From assembly GCF_042466665.1 (NCBI RefSeq), contig NZ_CP162102.1, forward strand, positions 5,022,001 through 5,086,000: 64,000 nucleotides of DNA, read 5' to 3'. Shown piece after piece: positions 24,440 to 34,305 of the stretch. This stretch comes from Peterkaempfera podocarpi (lineage in GTDB: Bacteria > Actinomycetota > Actinomycetes > Streptomycetales > Streptomycetaceae). Made by a program: the position numbers and the translations under genes. Under the pieces are notes generated by a model, which did no database searches, was not told where the DNA came from, and was given only the letters and a program-made list of their open reading frames with translations. How positions within the stretch are numbered: position 1 is the stretch's first letter; every line of letters starts with the position of its first letter.

Positions 24440-25885
24440 ATGGCCAGCGAGGCGGGAAAGTCGTTGGGCGCGGCCGCCGGTGCCGCGGAGTCCGCGGTGC
24501 GGGCCGTCCAGGCGGTGGGCGAGGCTGCCGCGACCGTGGACGGGCGGCTGCTCAGGGCGGGCCGCCGCGCCGGCGTACTCGGCATGTCGGTCGGCGTGGT
24601 CGCCGCCGGAGCCGCTGCCGGGGTCGCCCTGGAGCGGCTGACCGTCGGCCGGACCATGCGGCTGCGGGCCCGGGCCGAACTGGACGCCGCGGCGCCCTTC
24701 GGCTCACTGCGCGGCGTCTCACGTCAGATCACCGCCGATGACGGCACCCGGCTCTACCTGGAGCTCGACGGCACCGCCCGGCCCGTCCGCCCGGCCGCCG
24801 AGGAGGACCCGCAGGCCGCCCTGGCCGCCACCGCGGGCGGGCCGCAGGACGACCCGGACGCCGCCCCGGTGCGCCGGGGCTGGTTCGGCCGCCTCCGCCC
24901 GTCGCGGCCCGCGCTGGCCACCGCTCCGGGTGGGGCCCTGGCCGCGCCGGAGGGCTCGCCGCCGCTCACCGTGGTGTTCTGCCACGGCTACTGCCTCAAC
25001 CAGGACAGCTGGCACTTCCAGCGGGCCTGGCTGCGCGAGGGCATGCGGCTGGTGTTCTGGGACCAGCGCAGCCACGGACGCTCCGAGCGGGGCCGCTCCT
25101 ACCAGGCGGGCGAGCCCGCCACCATCGACCAGCTCGGCGGGGATCTGCGGGCCGTGATCGACGCGGTGGCCCCCGAGGGGCCGCTGGTCCTGGTCGGCCA
25201 CTCCATGGGCGGAATGACGATCATGGCCCTGGCGGACCAGGACCCCGAGCTGTTCCGTGAGCGGGTCGCCGGCGTCGCCCTGATCGGCACCACGGCCGGC
25301 AACTGGCGCGAGGTGACCCTCGGCCTGCCCGCGTACGGCGCCCGGATGCTGCACCGGGTCGCCCCCGGGGTGCTCAAGGCGCTGGGCCGCCAGGTCGAAC
25401 TGGTGGAAGCGACCCGGCGGGCGGGCAGCGAGTTCACCGCGGTGCTCTACCGCAGGTTCTCCTTCGCCAGCGCGGACGTCGACCCCTCGGTGGCCCGCTT
25501 CGCCGAGCAGATGCTGGAAGCCACCCCCATCGACGTGGTCGCCGAGTTCTATCCGGCGTTCGGCCTGCACGACAAGGCGGCCGCGCTGGCCGCCCTGGAC
25601 GGGATCCCGGCGCTGGTCCTGGCCGGCGCCGGGGACCTGCTCACCCCTCCGGGCCACAGTGAGGCCATAGCCGCGGCGCTCCCCGGAGCGGAACTGGTGG
25701 TCGTCCCCGACGCCGGGCACCTGGTGATGCTGGAACATCCGGAGCTGGTCAACAGCCGTCTGGCGGCGCTGCTGGCCAAGGCGGCCCGGCGCTGCGGCGC
25801 CCCGCTGCCGGCCTCGGTACGGGAAGCGGCCGACGGTGACCCGGAGGACACCGGTGACCTCGGCGACCTGGGCGTGCAACCCTGA
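24440..25885 (+). CDS. alpha/beta hydrolase with N-terminal membrane helix
   Basis: A 481-residue protein. A membrane-spanning helix lies near residues 53-77 (GVLGMSVGVVAAGAAAGVAL). The hydrolase domain has the oxyanion HGY and DQRSHGRS motifs, nucleophile S255 in GHSMGGM, and a C-terminal His in DAGHLVMLEHP. An Ala/Pro/Asp-rich insertion of about 50 residues (about 115-170) precedes the core. Substrate unknown. It lies directly after alr and before tsaE, a conserved streptomycete cluster, so the genes are probably cotranscribed. Confidence 0.85.
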   Translation: MASEAGKSLGAAAGAAESAVRAVQAVGEAAATVDGRLLRAGRRAGVLGMSVGVVAAGAAAGVALERLTVGRTMRLRARAELDAAAPFGSLRGVSRQITADDGTRLYLELDGTARPVRPAAEEDPQAALAATAGGPQDDPDAAPVRRGWFGRLRPSRPALATAPGGALAAPEGSPPLTVVFCHGYCLNQDSWHFQRAWLREGMRLVFWDQRSHGRSERGRSYQAGEPATIDQLGGDLRAVIDAVAPEGPLVLVGHSMGGMTIMALADQDPELFRERVAGVALIGTTAGNWREVTLGLPAYGARMLHRVAPGVLKALGRQVELVEATRRAGSEFTAVLYRRFSFASADVDPSVARFAEQMLEATPIDVVAEFYPAFGLHDKAAALAALDGIPALVLAGAGDLLTPPGHSEAIAAALPGAELVVVPDAGHLVMLEHPELVNSRLAALLAKAARRCGAPLPASVREAADGDPEDTGDLGDLGVQP

Positions 25886-25929
25886 CTGCGGACGCCGTAC
25901 GCACCACCTGGAAGGACCGCGACACACCT

Positions 25930-26430
25930 ATGGGCTCGTACACCACCCTGACCGTGCCCGGCCCCGAGCAGATGCAGCAGCTGGGCCGCGGGCTGGCCGC
26001 ACTGCTGCGGCCCGGGGACCTGGTGCTGCTCTCCGGAGAGCTGGGCGCAGGCAAGACCACGCTCACCCGCGGCCTGGGCGAGGGCCTCGGCGTGCGCGGC
26101 GCGGTCACCTCGCCCACCTTTGTCATCGCCCGGGTGCACCCCTCGCTGGCCGGCGGGCCGCCACTGGTGCATGTGGACGCCTACCGGCTGGGCGGCGGCC
26201 TGGACGAGATGGAGGACCTCGACCTGGATGTCTCGCTGCCCGAGTCGGTGGTGGTCGTCGAGTGGGGCGAGGGCAAGGTGGAGCAGCTCTCCGAGGAGCG
26301 GCTGGAGGTGCGTATCGAGCGCGCCCTCGGCGGCGAGGCCGCGGCGGACGACCACGACCCGCGCCGGGTGGTGCTCAGCGGGCTCGGACGCCGCTGGGAC
26401 GGCGTCGATCTCACCGCAGCGGCGGGCTGA
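25930..26430 (+). CDS. tsaE: tRNA t6A biosynthesis ATPase TsaE
   Basis: A 166-residue P-loop protein (Walker A GELGAGKTTLTRGL; SPTFVIARVH; HVDAYRLGGG; VVVVEWGEGK) that acts with TsaB and TsaD to form N6-threonylcarbamoyladenosine on ANN-decoding tRNAs. tsaB, rimI and tsaD follow at 27.5-29.8 kb, interrupted by a small ORF and an opposite-strand gene. The acidic C-terminal insert (ERALGGEAAADDHDP) is variable. Confidence 0.92.
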   Translation: MGSYTTLTVPGPEQMQQLGRGLAALLRPGDLVLLSGELGAGKTTLTRGLGEGLGVRGAVTSPTFVIARVHPSLAGGPPLVHVDAYRLGGGLDEMEDLDLDVSLPESVVVVEWGEGKVEQLSEERLEVRIERALGGEAAADDHDPRRVVLSGLGRRWDGVDLTAAAG

Positions 26431-26508
26431 CCGGCCCGATTCGTTGCCGACGCGTTGTCGGCATCCTGTTGCGCTCCCGGGGGTGGGCGTGGTCACATGG
26501 TGTTCGCG

Positions 26509-26524
26509 GTTAGGTGTACCTAAC
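26509..26524. promoter_or_regulatory. palindrome GTTAGGT-GT-ACCTAAC
   Basis: A 7-bp perfect inverted repeat with a 2-base spacer, 13 bases before the ATG of the small gene at 26538. It is A/T-richer than its surroundings and could be an operator. It resembles half-sites of iron-regulator boxes, but the spacing is wrong. Confidence 0.35.
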
Positions 26525-26537
26525 TCCGGGAGGCACC

Positions 26538-26726
26538 ATGCCGAGCAGCACCCCGCAGGACCCGTCGGTGGACGAGCCCCGTCCCGGCGCGTCCGAGGCC
26601 CCCGTTCCAGCACCGCCGGCTGTCGCCGTGCGGGAGGTGCTGGCGGCGTGCGCGGCGGCAGCCGCGATCTCCACCCCGCCTGCGGCCGAGCCCCCCGAGG
26701 AGCAGAGCCCGCCCCGCGCCGCCTGA
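26538..26726 (+). CDS. small protein of unknown function (62 aa)
   Basis: An ATG with GGGAGG 4-9 bases upstream opens 62 codons: a Pro/Glu/Ser-rich start, a short helix-like centre (AVREVLAACAAAAAI) and a Pro/Glu-rich end. Codon use is strongly G/C-ending. I do not recognise the family. The ribosome site, the palindrome upstream and the position between tsaE and tsaB favour a real gene. Confidence 0.55.
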   Translation: MPSSTPQDPSVDEPRPGASEAPVPAPPAVAVREVLAACAAAAAISTPPAAEPPEEQSPPRAA

Positions 26727-26832
26727 CCGACGTCCCGGCGGCCGCCGCCGGGGGCGGGAGCGCCCGGGCGGCACCGTCGGCATGCCCCGACCGTGGGGGG
26801 CTGTCCGTCCGGCGGACGCGGACGCGGCCCGC

Positions 26833-27396
26833 TCAGGGGACGACGACGACCCGGCTGTTGAGTGGGGCGAAGTCCCAGAGCGCCGCCACATCCCGGCGGG
26901 TCCCTCGGACGCCGCCGGTCCGCAGGCCGGGGCTGGGCTTGGGCGTGGTGTTGTCCACCGCGGCACTGAATCCGACCACCGTCCCCGGCACCCGGTCGAA
27001 CAGCATCACATGCTCGATCGGACGGCCGTCCGACCCGGTCGTGGCCGGGGTGCGGGAGTAGACCCGATAGCTGCCCGGCGCCGGGTCGACGGTGCTGGGC
27101 TGCACCCGGAAGGTCCGCACCACCTGGGGCTTCTTGGCCGGGTCCACCAGCCACACCCGGTCCGCGCGGAGCGAGTAGACCACCCTGCGCCCGCTCCCCG
27201 ATGCGGCGGGCAGCGCCGGTGGCTGCGGCCGTGCCGTGGCGCCGGGGCGGGCGGAGGCGCCTGCTGCCGGCGGCGGGGGCGAGGCCGGGGCCGCCCTGTG
27301 CTCGGTGCCCTTCGCCTGTACGGCGAGTGCGGCGACGGCCGCCATCGCCCCCAGGGTGAGTCCGGTGACGACCGTCCCCGAACCGATCTTCGCCAC
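26833..27396 (-). CDS. exported or membrane-anchored protein of unknown function
   Basis: A 187-residue protein. GTG 27396 (MAKIGSGTVVTG) is preferred because GAGGAG lies 6 bases upstream; an in-frame GTG at 27426 would add 10 residues. Residues 8-30 are hydrophobic (TGLTLGAMAAVAALAVQA), giving a signal or anchor. An Ala/Pro-rich linker follows, then a domain of about 110 residues (VVYSLRADRVWLVD, YRVYSRTPATTG, VVGFSAAVDNTT) that recalls an L,D-transpeptidase-like beta fold but has no SHGC cysteine motif. It lies opposite to the tsa genes. Confidence 0.7.
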   Translation of the reverse strand: MAKIGSGTVVTGLTLGAMAAVAALAVQAKGTEHRAAPASPPPPAAGASARPGATARPQPPALPAASGSGRRVVYSLRADRVWLVDPAKKPQVVRTFRVQPSTVDPAPGSYRVYSRTPATTGSDGRPIEHVMLFDRVPGTVVGFSAAVDNTTPKPSPGLRTGGVRGTRRDVAALWDFAPLNSRVVVVP

Positions 27397-27471
27397 GAGC
27401 GCTCCTCGCCTTCCATGCAGTGTCACCCCCCATCGTGCCAGCCGCCCCCGGGCGGCCCTCCGCTGCCCGCC

Positions 27472-27516
27472 CCGGACACCCGGCCGGAGGCCGTACCGGA
27501 CACCCGGCCGGAGGCC
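27472..27516. repeat. 21-base direct repeat upstream of tsaB
   Basis: Two identical 21-base copies (27472-27492 and 27496-27516, period 24, beginning CCGGACACCCGGCC) lie in the divergent gap, 26 bases before the tsaB GTG. Each contains the CCGGCCGG core. Confidence 0.75.
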
Positions 27517-27542
27517 CTGCCGGGACGCTCTAACCTGGAGCT

Positions 27543-28205
27543 GTGCTCCTCCTCGCCTTCGACACCGCGACCCCCGCCGTCACCGCCGCCCTGCACGACG
27601 GCACCGCGGTGCTGGCCGAGTCCACCACGATCGACGCCCGGCGCCACGGTGAGCTGCTGCTTCCGGTGATCGACCGGGTGCTGCACGACGCCGGGGCCGC
27701 CAAGGGCGACCTCACCGCCGTGGTGGTGGGCGTCGGTCCCGGCCCCTACACCGGCCTGCGGGTGGGCCTGGTCACCGCAGCCGCCCTGGGCCACGCCCTG
27801 TCGATCCCCGTGCACGGCGTCTGCACCCTGGACGGGATCGCCCGTGCGGCGCGCGCCGACGGCCTCGGCGGCCCCTTCACGGCGGCGACCGACGCCCGCC
27901 GCAAGGAGGTCTACTGGGCCGCCTACGACCAGGACGGCACCCGGATCTCCGGCCCGGACGTCGACCGGCCGGCCGAGATCGCCGACCGGGTCGCCGGGCA
28001 GCCGGCGGTGGGCGCGGGTGCGCAGCTCTACCCCGAGGTCTTCACCGAGGCCCGCGGGCCCGAACATGTCTCCGCGGGCCATCTCGCCGCCTTCGCCGCC
28101 GAGCAGCTGGCGGCCGGCGTCCCGCTGCTGCCGCCCGTGCCGCTCTACCTCCGCCGCCCGGATGCGCAGGTGCCCGCCGGATACAAGGCGGTGCTCCCCA
28201 GGTGA
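27543..28205 (+). CDS. tsaB: tRNA t6A biosynthesis protein TsaB
   Basis: A 220-residue ASKHA-fold protein (LLLAFDTATPAVTAAL, GVGPGPYTGLRVGLVTAAAL, AATDARRKEVYW). TsaB is the non-catalytic partner of TsaD. The GTG start fits the family N-terminus. Its last four bases overlap the rimI GTG at 28202, so translation is coupled. Confidence 0.93.
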   Translation: MLLLAFDTATPAVTAALHDGTAVLAESTTIDARRHGELLLPVIDRVLHDAGAAKGDLTAVVVGVGPGPYTGLRVGLVTAAALGHALSIPVHGVCTLDGIARAARADGLGGPFTAATDARRKEVYWAAYDQDGTRISGPDVDRPAEIADRVAGQPAVGAGAQLYPEVFTEARGPEHVSAGHLAAFAAEQLAAGVPLLPPVPLYLRRPDAQVPAGYKAVLPR

Positions 28206-28749
28206 GCGGCGGATCCGGGATCACTCTGCGGCCGATGCGCTGGTGGGACATCGAGCCCGTACTGGAACTGGAGCAGGTGCTCTTCCCGGAGGACGCCTGG
28301 TCGGCCGGCATGTTCTGGTCGGAGCTCGCCGACGCCCGGCACCCCGGTGCCACCCGCCATTACACGGTGGCCGAGGACACCGCCGGACGCGTGGTCGGCT
28401 ATGCCGGGCTGATGGCGGTCTCCGGCGAGGGCGATGTGCAGACCATCGCGGTGGCCCGCGAGCAGTGGGGCGGCGGACTGGGCTCCCGGCTGCTCGCCGA
28501 TCTGGTGCGGGAGGCGGGGAGCGGGGCTGCGCCGACCTGCTGCTGGAGGTGCGGGTGGACAACGTCCGGGCCCAGCGGCTCTACGAGCGGTTCGGCTTCC
28601 AGCCGATCGGGGTGCGCCGCAACTACTACCAGCCCTCCGGGGTGGACGCCCTGGTGATGCGCCTGTCGGACCCGGCACGCGCCCCGCTGCCCGAACCCAT
28701 GGCGGCCACCGCCGCACCCGTCGACCAAGGAAAGACCCTCCATGGCTGA
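28202..28749 (+). CDS. rimI: ribosomal-protein-alanine N-acetyltransferase RimI (one-base frameshift)
   Basis: A GNAT acetyltransferase for the N-terminus of S18 and possibly other proteins. The first part reads ITLRPMRWWDIEPVLELEQV, then GDVQTIAVAREQWGGGLGSR with the acetyl-CoA site. The second part (CADLLLEVRVDN, AQRLYERFGFQPIGVRRNYY) is in a different frame. One base is missing between about 28511 and 28530, a G-rich stretch; the span of 548 bases is one short of a multiple of three. The stop overlaps the tsaD start by 8 bases. I read one gene with a probable sequence error. Confidence 0.85.
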
Positions 28750-29836
28750 TCAGCCCCTCGTTCTGGGTATCGAGACCTCCTGCGACGAGACCGGCGTCGG
28801 CATCGTCCGCGGCACCACCCTGCTCGCCGACGCGGTGGCCTCCAGCGTCGACGAGCACGCCCGGTTCGGCGGCGTGGTCCCCGAGGTGGCCAGCCGCGCC
28901 CATCTGGAGGCGATGGTCCCGACCGTCCAGCGGGCACTCGACCAGGCCGGCGTGGCCGCCTCCGATCTGGACGGCATCGCGGTGACCGCCGGGCCGGGCC
29001 TCGCCGGTGCGCTGCTGGTGGGGGTGTCCGCGGCCAAGGCGTACGCCTATGCGCTGGGCAAGCCGCTGTACGGGGTCAACCACCTGGCATCGCACATCTG
29101 CGTCTCCCAGCTGGAGCACGGCAGGCTGCCCGAGCCCACCATGGCGCTGCTGGTCTCCGGCGGCCACTCCTCACTGCTGCTCACCGAGGACATCACCAGC
29201 GACGTCCGCCCGCTGGGCGCCACCATCGACGACGCGGCCGGTGAGGCCTTCGACAAGGTGGCGCGGGTGCTGGGGCTGGGCTTCCCCGGCGGGCCGGTGG
29301 TCGACCGGATGGCCAGGGAGGGCGACCCGGAGGCGATCCGCTTCCCCCGCGGCCTCACCGGCCCCCGGGACCCCGAGTACGACTTCTCCTTCTCGGGCCT
29401 GAAGACCGCGGTCGCCCGCTGGGTGGAGCAGAAGCGGCGGGCCGGGGAGGAGGTACCGGTGGCGGATGTCGCCGCGTCCTTCCAGGAGGCGGTCACCGAT
29501 GTGCTGACCCGCAAGGCGGTCAAGGCGTGCCGGTCCAGCGGCGTCGACCATCTGATGATCGGCGGCGGGGTCGCGGCCAACTCCCGGCTGCGGGCGATGG
29601 CGCAGGAGCGCTGCGACCGGGCCGGCATCCGGCTGCGGGTGCCCCGGCCGGGCCTGTGCACCGACAACGGCGCGATGGTGGCGGCACTGGGCGCGGAGAT
29701 GGTGTGGCGGGGCCGGGACAGCTCCGCCTTCGACCTCTCCGCGGACTCCTCGCTGCCGGTCACCGAGGTGTCCGTGCCGGACCCCCACGGTGCGCTGCAC
29801 GCGCACGCCCACAGCGCCCTGGGAGGCGGGGCGTGA
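28742..29836 (+). CDS. tsaD: tRNA N6-adenosine threonylcarbamoyltransferase TsaD
   Basis: A 364-residue ASKHA-fold enzyme that transfers the threonylcarbamoyl group to A37. The metal-binding HxxxH is H114/H118 in GVNHLASHICV; VLGIETSCDETGVG, VTAGPGLAGALLVG and GGGVAANSRLR are the other family signatures. A C-terminal tail with several His is variable. It overlaps rimI upstream, and the next gene starts inside its stop codon (GTGA). Confidence 0.96.
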   Translation: MADQPLVLGIETSCDETGVGIVRGTTLLADAVASSVDEHARFGGVVPEVASRAHLEAMVPTVQRALDQAGVAASDLDGIAVTAGPGLAGALLVGVSAAKAYAYALGKPLYGVNHLASHICVSQLEHGRLPEPTMALLVSGGHSSLLLTEDITSDVRPLGATIDDAAGEAFDKVARVLGLGFPGGPVVDRMAREGDPEAIRFPRGLTGPRDPEYDFSFSGLKTAVARWVEQKRRAGEEVPVADVAASFQEAVTDVLTRKAVKACRSSGVDHLMIGGGVAANSRLRAMAQERCDRAGIRLRVPRPGLCTDNGAMVAALGAEMVWRGRDSSAFDLSADSSLPVTEVSVPDPHGALHAHAHSALGGGA

Positions 29837-30132
29837 CCATCACCCTGATGTGGGAGGCGCGGGCCGCGGAGGGCCGCGGCGACGCCCTGCTGGAGTGGGT
29901 GGTGGAGCACGGTCTGCCGGGGCTCACGGGCTCGTCGGCGGGTCTTGAGCGGGCAGAGGTGTTCACCGCCCCGGAGGACCGGGTGCTGGTGATCACCTGG
30001 TGGTCGGCTGCCCCCGAGGCCGCCCAGGAGCCGGAGCGGCGGGCCCTGCCGGAGCTGCCGGAGCCGCCCCCGGGACTGCTGCGCCGCGAGCCGCACCGCT
30101 GGCGGTTCCGCCGGGTGGAGAGCTACCCCTGA
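29833..30132 (+). CDS. small conserved-looking protein after tsaD (99 aa)
   Basis: A 99-residue protein (TITLMWEARAAEGRGDALLE, WVVEHGLPGL, AEVFTAPEDRVLVITWW) starting at the GTG that overlaps the tsaD stop by four bases, which supports coupled translation. The pattern of an alternating beta strand, helix and a second strand with WW suggests a dimeric ferredoxin-like (ABM-type) fold, but this is only a guess. Function unknown. Confidence 0.7.
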   Translation: MTITLMWEARAAEGRGDALLEWVVEHGLPGLTGSSAGLERAEVFTAPEDRVLVITWWSAAPEAAQEPERRALPELPEPPPGLLRREPHRWRFRRVESYP

Positions 30133-30266
30133 CCGGTCGCCCCGGGGCGTGGTCCGGCGGAGCGGCGGCCTCGTCGAGGGCGTGCTCGTACGGACCGCGG
30201 CCGCGCCGAACCGGGAGGCTGCCGCGTACCTGCCGCCGGGGCCGGAGCGCGGCCGAGCCGGTCCGG

Positions 30267-31433
30267 TCAGACCGGGTGCCCCAGCAGCATGGCCGGAGCC
30301 CCCGCCACCCGGGTGAGGAAGACCGTGCAGGAGTGGGGGCCCTCGGGCTTCAGCTTGCGGCGCAGCTCCTCCGGTTCCACCGCGGAGCCGCGCTTCTTGA
30401 CCACCACCGTGCCCACCCCGCGTTCACGCAGCAGTGCCCGCAGCCGTTTGACGTTGAACGGCAGGGTGTCGGTGATCGTGTACGCGGTGGCGTAGGGCGT
30501 GCGGACCAGGGTGTCCGCGGTGAGGTAGGCGATGGTCGGGTCGATCAGGGTGCCGCTGATCCGCTCGGCCACCTCGGCCACCAGGTGGGCCCGGATCACC
30601 GCGCCGTCCGGTTCGTACAGGAAGCCGCCCACCGGCCCCACCGGGGGGTTGGGCAGCCGTCCGCCGGTGAGGGTGTGGCCGCCGGGCAGCAGGGTCGCCC
30701 GGTGCGGCTGGACCGCCCCGGTACCGAACCAGAGCACCGCCTCCTTGACGTCCCCGCCGTCGGAGACCCACTCGGCCTCGGCGTCCTCGGGCACCGCCTC
30801 GTGGGGCACCCCGGGGGCGATCTTCAGCGCGGCGTACGGGGTGCGGCGGCCGGCCTCGACGGCCCAGGACAGCGGCGGGGAGTAGGCCTCCGGGTCGAAG
30901 ATCCGGCCGCGCGACCCACGGCGGGCGGGGTCGGTGAAGACCGCGTCGTACCCGGACAGGTCCACCTCGGCCACAGCGGCGCAGCGGACCTCGATCAGCT
31001 CCGCCAGGCCCAGCGCCCGCGCATTGGCCTCGGCCGCGGCGCAGGCCAGCGGGGACCGGTCGACGGCCAGCACCGAGATCCCGGCCCTGGCCAGCGCCAC
31101 CGCGTCGCCGCCCACCCCGCAGCAGAGGTCGGCCAGCCGGCGCACACCCAGGCCGGCGAACCGGCGGGCCCGCCACTCGGCCACCGTGGTGCGGGTGGCC
31201 TGCTCCACCCCGTCGGGCGTGAAGTACATCCGGTCGGCGTCGCCGCCGAACTTCGCCCTGGCCCGCTGTCGCAGCCGGGCCTGGCCGAGCGCCGCCGACA
31301 CCAGCTCCGCCGGGTGCTCCCGGCGCAGCCGGGTGGCCAGCGCCAGTTCCTCACCGGGGGCATGGTCGCGCAGCCGGGTCAGCAGTTCCTGCCCCTCGTC
31401 GGTCAGCAGGTCCCGGAACGATTCGATCTCCAC
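30267..31433 (-). CDS. THUMP-like class I SAM-dependent methyltransferase
   Basis: A 388-residue protein. Helical N-terminal part to about residue 75, then the SAM-binding motif LADLCCGVGGDAVALARAG, an acidic end of the second strand (VLAVDRSP), and FTDPARR, a catalytic-loop-like motif. The C-terminal third (RLRALLRERGVGTVVVKKRG, SCTVFLTRVAGAP) matches the THUMP-like domain found at the end of such proteins. Probably an RNA methyltransferase; substrate unknown. GTG 31433 with GGGAG upstream is the chosen start; the frame runs open far upstream through the tandem repeats but without conservation. Confidence 0.8.
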   Translation of the reverse strand: MEIESFRDLLTDEGQELLTRLRDHAPGEELALATRLRREHPAELVSAALGQARLRQRARAKFGGDADRMYFTPDGVEQATRTTVAEWRARRFAGLGVRRLADLCCGVGGDAVALARAGISVLAVDRSPLACAAAEANARALGLAELIEVRCAAVAEVDLSGYDAVFTDPARRGSRGRIFDPEAYSPPLSWAVEAGRRTPYAALKIAPGVPHEAVPEDAEAEWVSDGGDVKEAVLWFGTGAVQPHRATLLPGGHTLTGGRLPNPPVGPVGGFLYEPDGAVIRAHLVAEVAERISGTLIDPTIAYLTADTLVRTPYATAYTITDTLPFNVKRLRALLRERGVGTVVVKKRGSAVEPEELRRKLKPEGPHSCTVFLTRVAGAPAMLLGHPV

Positions 31434-31538
31434 CTGCCCATTCTCCCGCCGGCGCCCCGCCCGGCCGCACCAGCCCTTGCGGCACGCCCCCGATCGCACG
31501 CCCTCTCCGCGCATCCGCGACACTCCCGGCGCATCAGC

Positions 31539-31946
31539 GTGTTTCCGGGCCGTCCGACCGGACCGGTGGCCCCGCCGCGCGCCCGCGCCACTCCCGGCGT
31601 GTGAGCGTGTTTCCGGGCCGCCCCACCGGACCGGTGGCCCCGCGCCGTGTCTGCGCCACTCCCGGGGCGTGAGCGTGCTTCCGGGCCGCCCCACCGGACC
31701 GGTGGCCCCGCCGCGCGCCCGCGCCACTCCCGGCGTGTGAGCGTGTTTCCGGGCCGCCCCACCGGACCGGTGGCCCCGCGCCGTGTCTGCGCCACTCCCG
31801 GGGCGTGAGCGTGTTTCCGGGCCGTCCGACCGGACCGGTGGCCCCGCCGCGCGCCCGCGCCACTCCCGGCGTGTGAGCGTGTTTCCGGGCAGCCCCACCA
31901 GAGCGGAGGCCCCGTCGCGCACCCTCAACTTCCAACGGCGGAACGC
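31539..31946. repeat. tandem array of 68-bp units, six copies
   Basis: The string GTGTTTCCGGGC (one copy has GTGCTTCC) starts at 31539, 31607, 31675, 31743, 31811 and 31879, an exact 68-base period. Each of the first five units carries the near-palindrome ACCGGACCGGT, in three of them widened to CCACCGGACCGGTGG. Two sequence types alternate in the second half of the unit (CGCCGCGCGCCCGCGCC against CGCGCCGTGTCTGCGCC), so the array is also a 136-base repeat. The sixth copy is degenerate, and a partial copy precedes 31539. The period is not a multiple of three, so the array is not a protein repeat. It lies between the methyltransferase gene start and the groES promoter. Confidence 0.9.
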
Positions 31947-32007
31947 GAGAGCAACCCCCGCCAACCCCAGCCGCCATCCTCAGCCACCCACCCACGGCAG
32001 CCACTAG

Positions 32008-32034
32008 TTAGCACTCTGGTTGACTGAGTGCTAG
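32008..32034 (+). promoter_or_regulatory. CIRCE operator 1
   Basis: TTAGCACTC-N9-GAGTGCTAG differs from the CIRCE consensus (TTAGCACTC-N9-GAGTGCTAA) only in the last base. CIRCE is the binding site of the heat-shock repressor HrcA. It overlaps the -35 of the groES promoter. Confidence 0.93.
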
Positions 32035-32048
32035 TCGCGCCCTAAGGT
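32020..32048 (+). promoter_or_regulatory. groES-groEL promoter
   Basis: TTGACT (32020-32025) and TAAGGT (32043-32048) are 17 bases apart. The -35 lies within CIRCE 1 and the predicted start falls inside CIRCE 2, so HrcA bound to either would block transcription. Confidence 0.75.
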
Positions 32049-32053
32049 CGTCC

Positions 32054-32080
32054 TTGGCACTCTCCCCAGGAGGGTGCTAA
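32054..32080 (+). promoter_or_regulatory. CIRCE operator 2
   Basis: TTGGCACTC-N9-GGGTGCTAA matches the CIRCE arms with one change in each arm. It lies just downstream of the -10, about 100 bases before groES. Confidence 0.85.
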
Positions 32081-32177
32081 CGCGACGAGGCAGGTCCGGC
32101 ACCCGCGACGACGGGCCGGCCAGGTCGCCACCTACCTTTAGACAACCCCGTGAGATCTCCGAAGGGGGAGGTCGGAC

Positions 32178-32486
32178 GTGACGACCGCCAGCACCAAGGT
32201 TGCCATCAAGCCGCTCGAGGACCGCATTGTGGTCCAGCCGCTCGACGCCGAGACCACCACGGCCTCCGGCCTGGTCATTCCGGACACTGCGAAGGAGAAG
32301 CCCCAGGAGGGCGTCGTCCTCGCCGTGGGCCCGGGTCGCTTCGAGGACGGCCAGCGTCTCCCGCTGGACGTCGCCGTGGGCGATGTCGTGCTGTACAGCA
32401 AGTACGGCGGCACCGAGGTCAAGTACAACGGCGAGGAGTACCTCGTCCTCTCGGCTCGCGACGTCCTCGCGATCATCGAGAAGTAA
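32178..32486 (+). CDS. groES: co-chaperonin GroES
   Basis: A 102-residue co-chaperonin (KVAIKPLEDRIVVQPLDAET, mobile loop TTASGLVIPDTAKEKPQEG, VGDVVLYSKYGGTEVKY). It caps the GroEL ring. The GTG start at 32178 follows GGGGGAGG closely. groEL1 follows after 98 bases, both under HrcA/CIRCE control. Confidence 0.97.
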   Translation: MTTASTKVAIKPLEDRIVVQPLDAETTTASGLVIPDTAKEKPQEGVVLAVGPGRFEDGQRLPLDVAVGDVVLYSKYGGTEVKYNGEEYLVLSARDVLAIIEK

Positions 32487-32584
32487 TCCGACGCTGACCG
32501 CAGAGTCGTGACCCGCCCCGGGATCCGTGTCCTTATGAGACCCGGGGCCCGGGGCGCGGTTGTTGAGAGGGAATTGACGAGACG

Positions 32585-34216
<1,632 letters not shown>

Positions 34217-34232
34217 GGCACCCGAGCAGTCA

Positions 34233-34274
34233 CCCTCGGCCCGGACCTTCCCCAGGGAAGGTCCGGGCCGAGGG
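34233..34274 (+). terminator. long hairpin terminator after groEL
   Basis: A perfect 20-base stem (34233-34252 with 34255-34274) with almost no loop, followed by CCTTTCCC. It closes the groES-groEL operon 16 bases after the stop. Confidence 0.85.
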
Positions 34275-34305
34275 CCTTTCCCAAAGAGTTGCTTATGCTT
34301 GACCC

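Noticed and set aside
26509..26524. Iron-regulator (IdeR/DmdR) box
   Set aside because: The arms resemble TTAGGT/ACCTAA but are separated by 2 bases; the 19-base iron box has longer arms and different spacing.
31539..31946. CRISPR array
   Set aside because: The 68-base units are directly adjoining with no unique spacers, and no cas gene is present.
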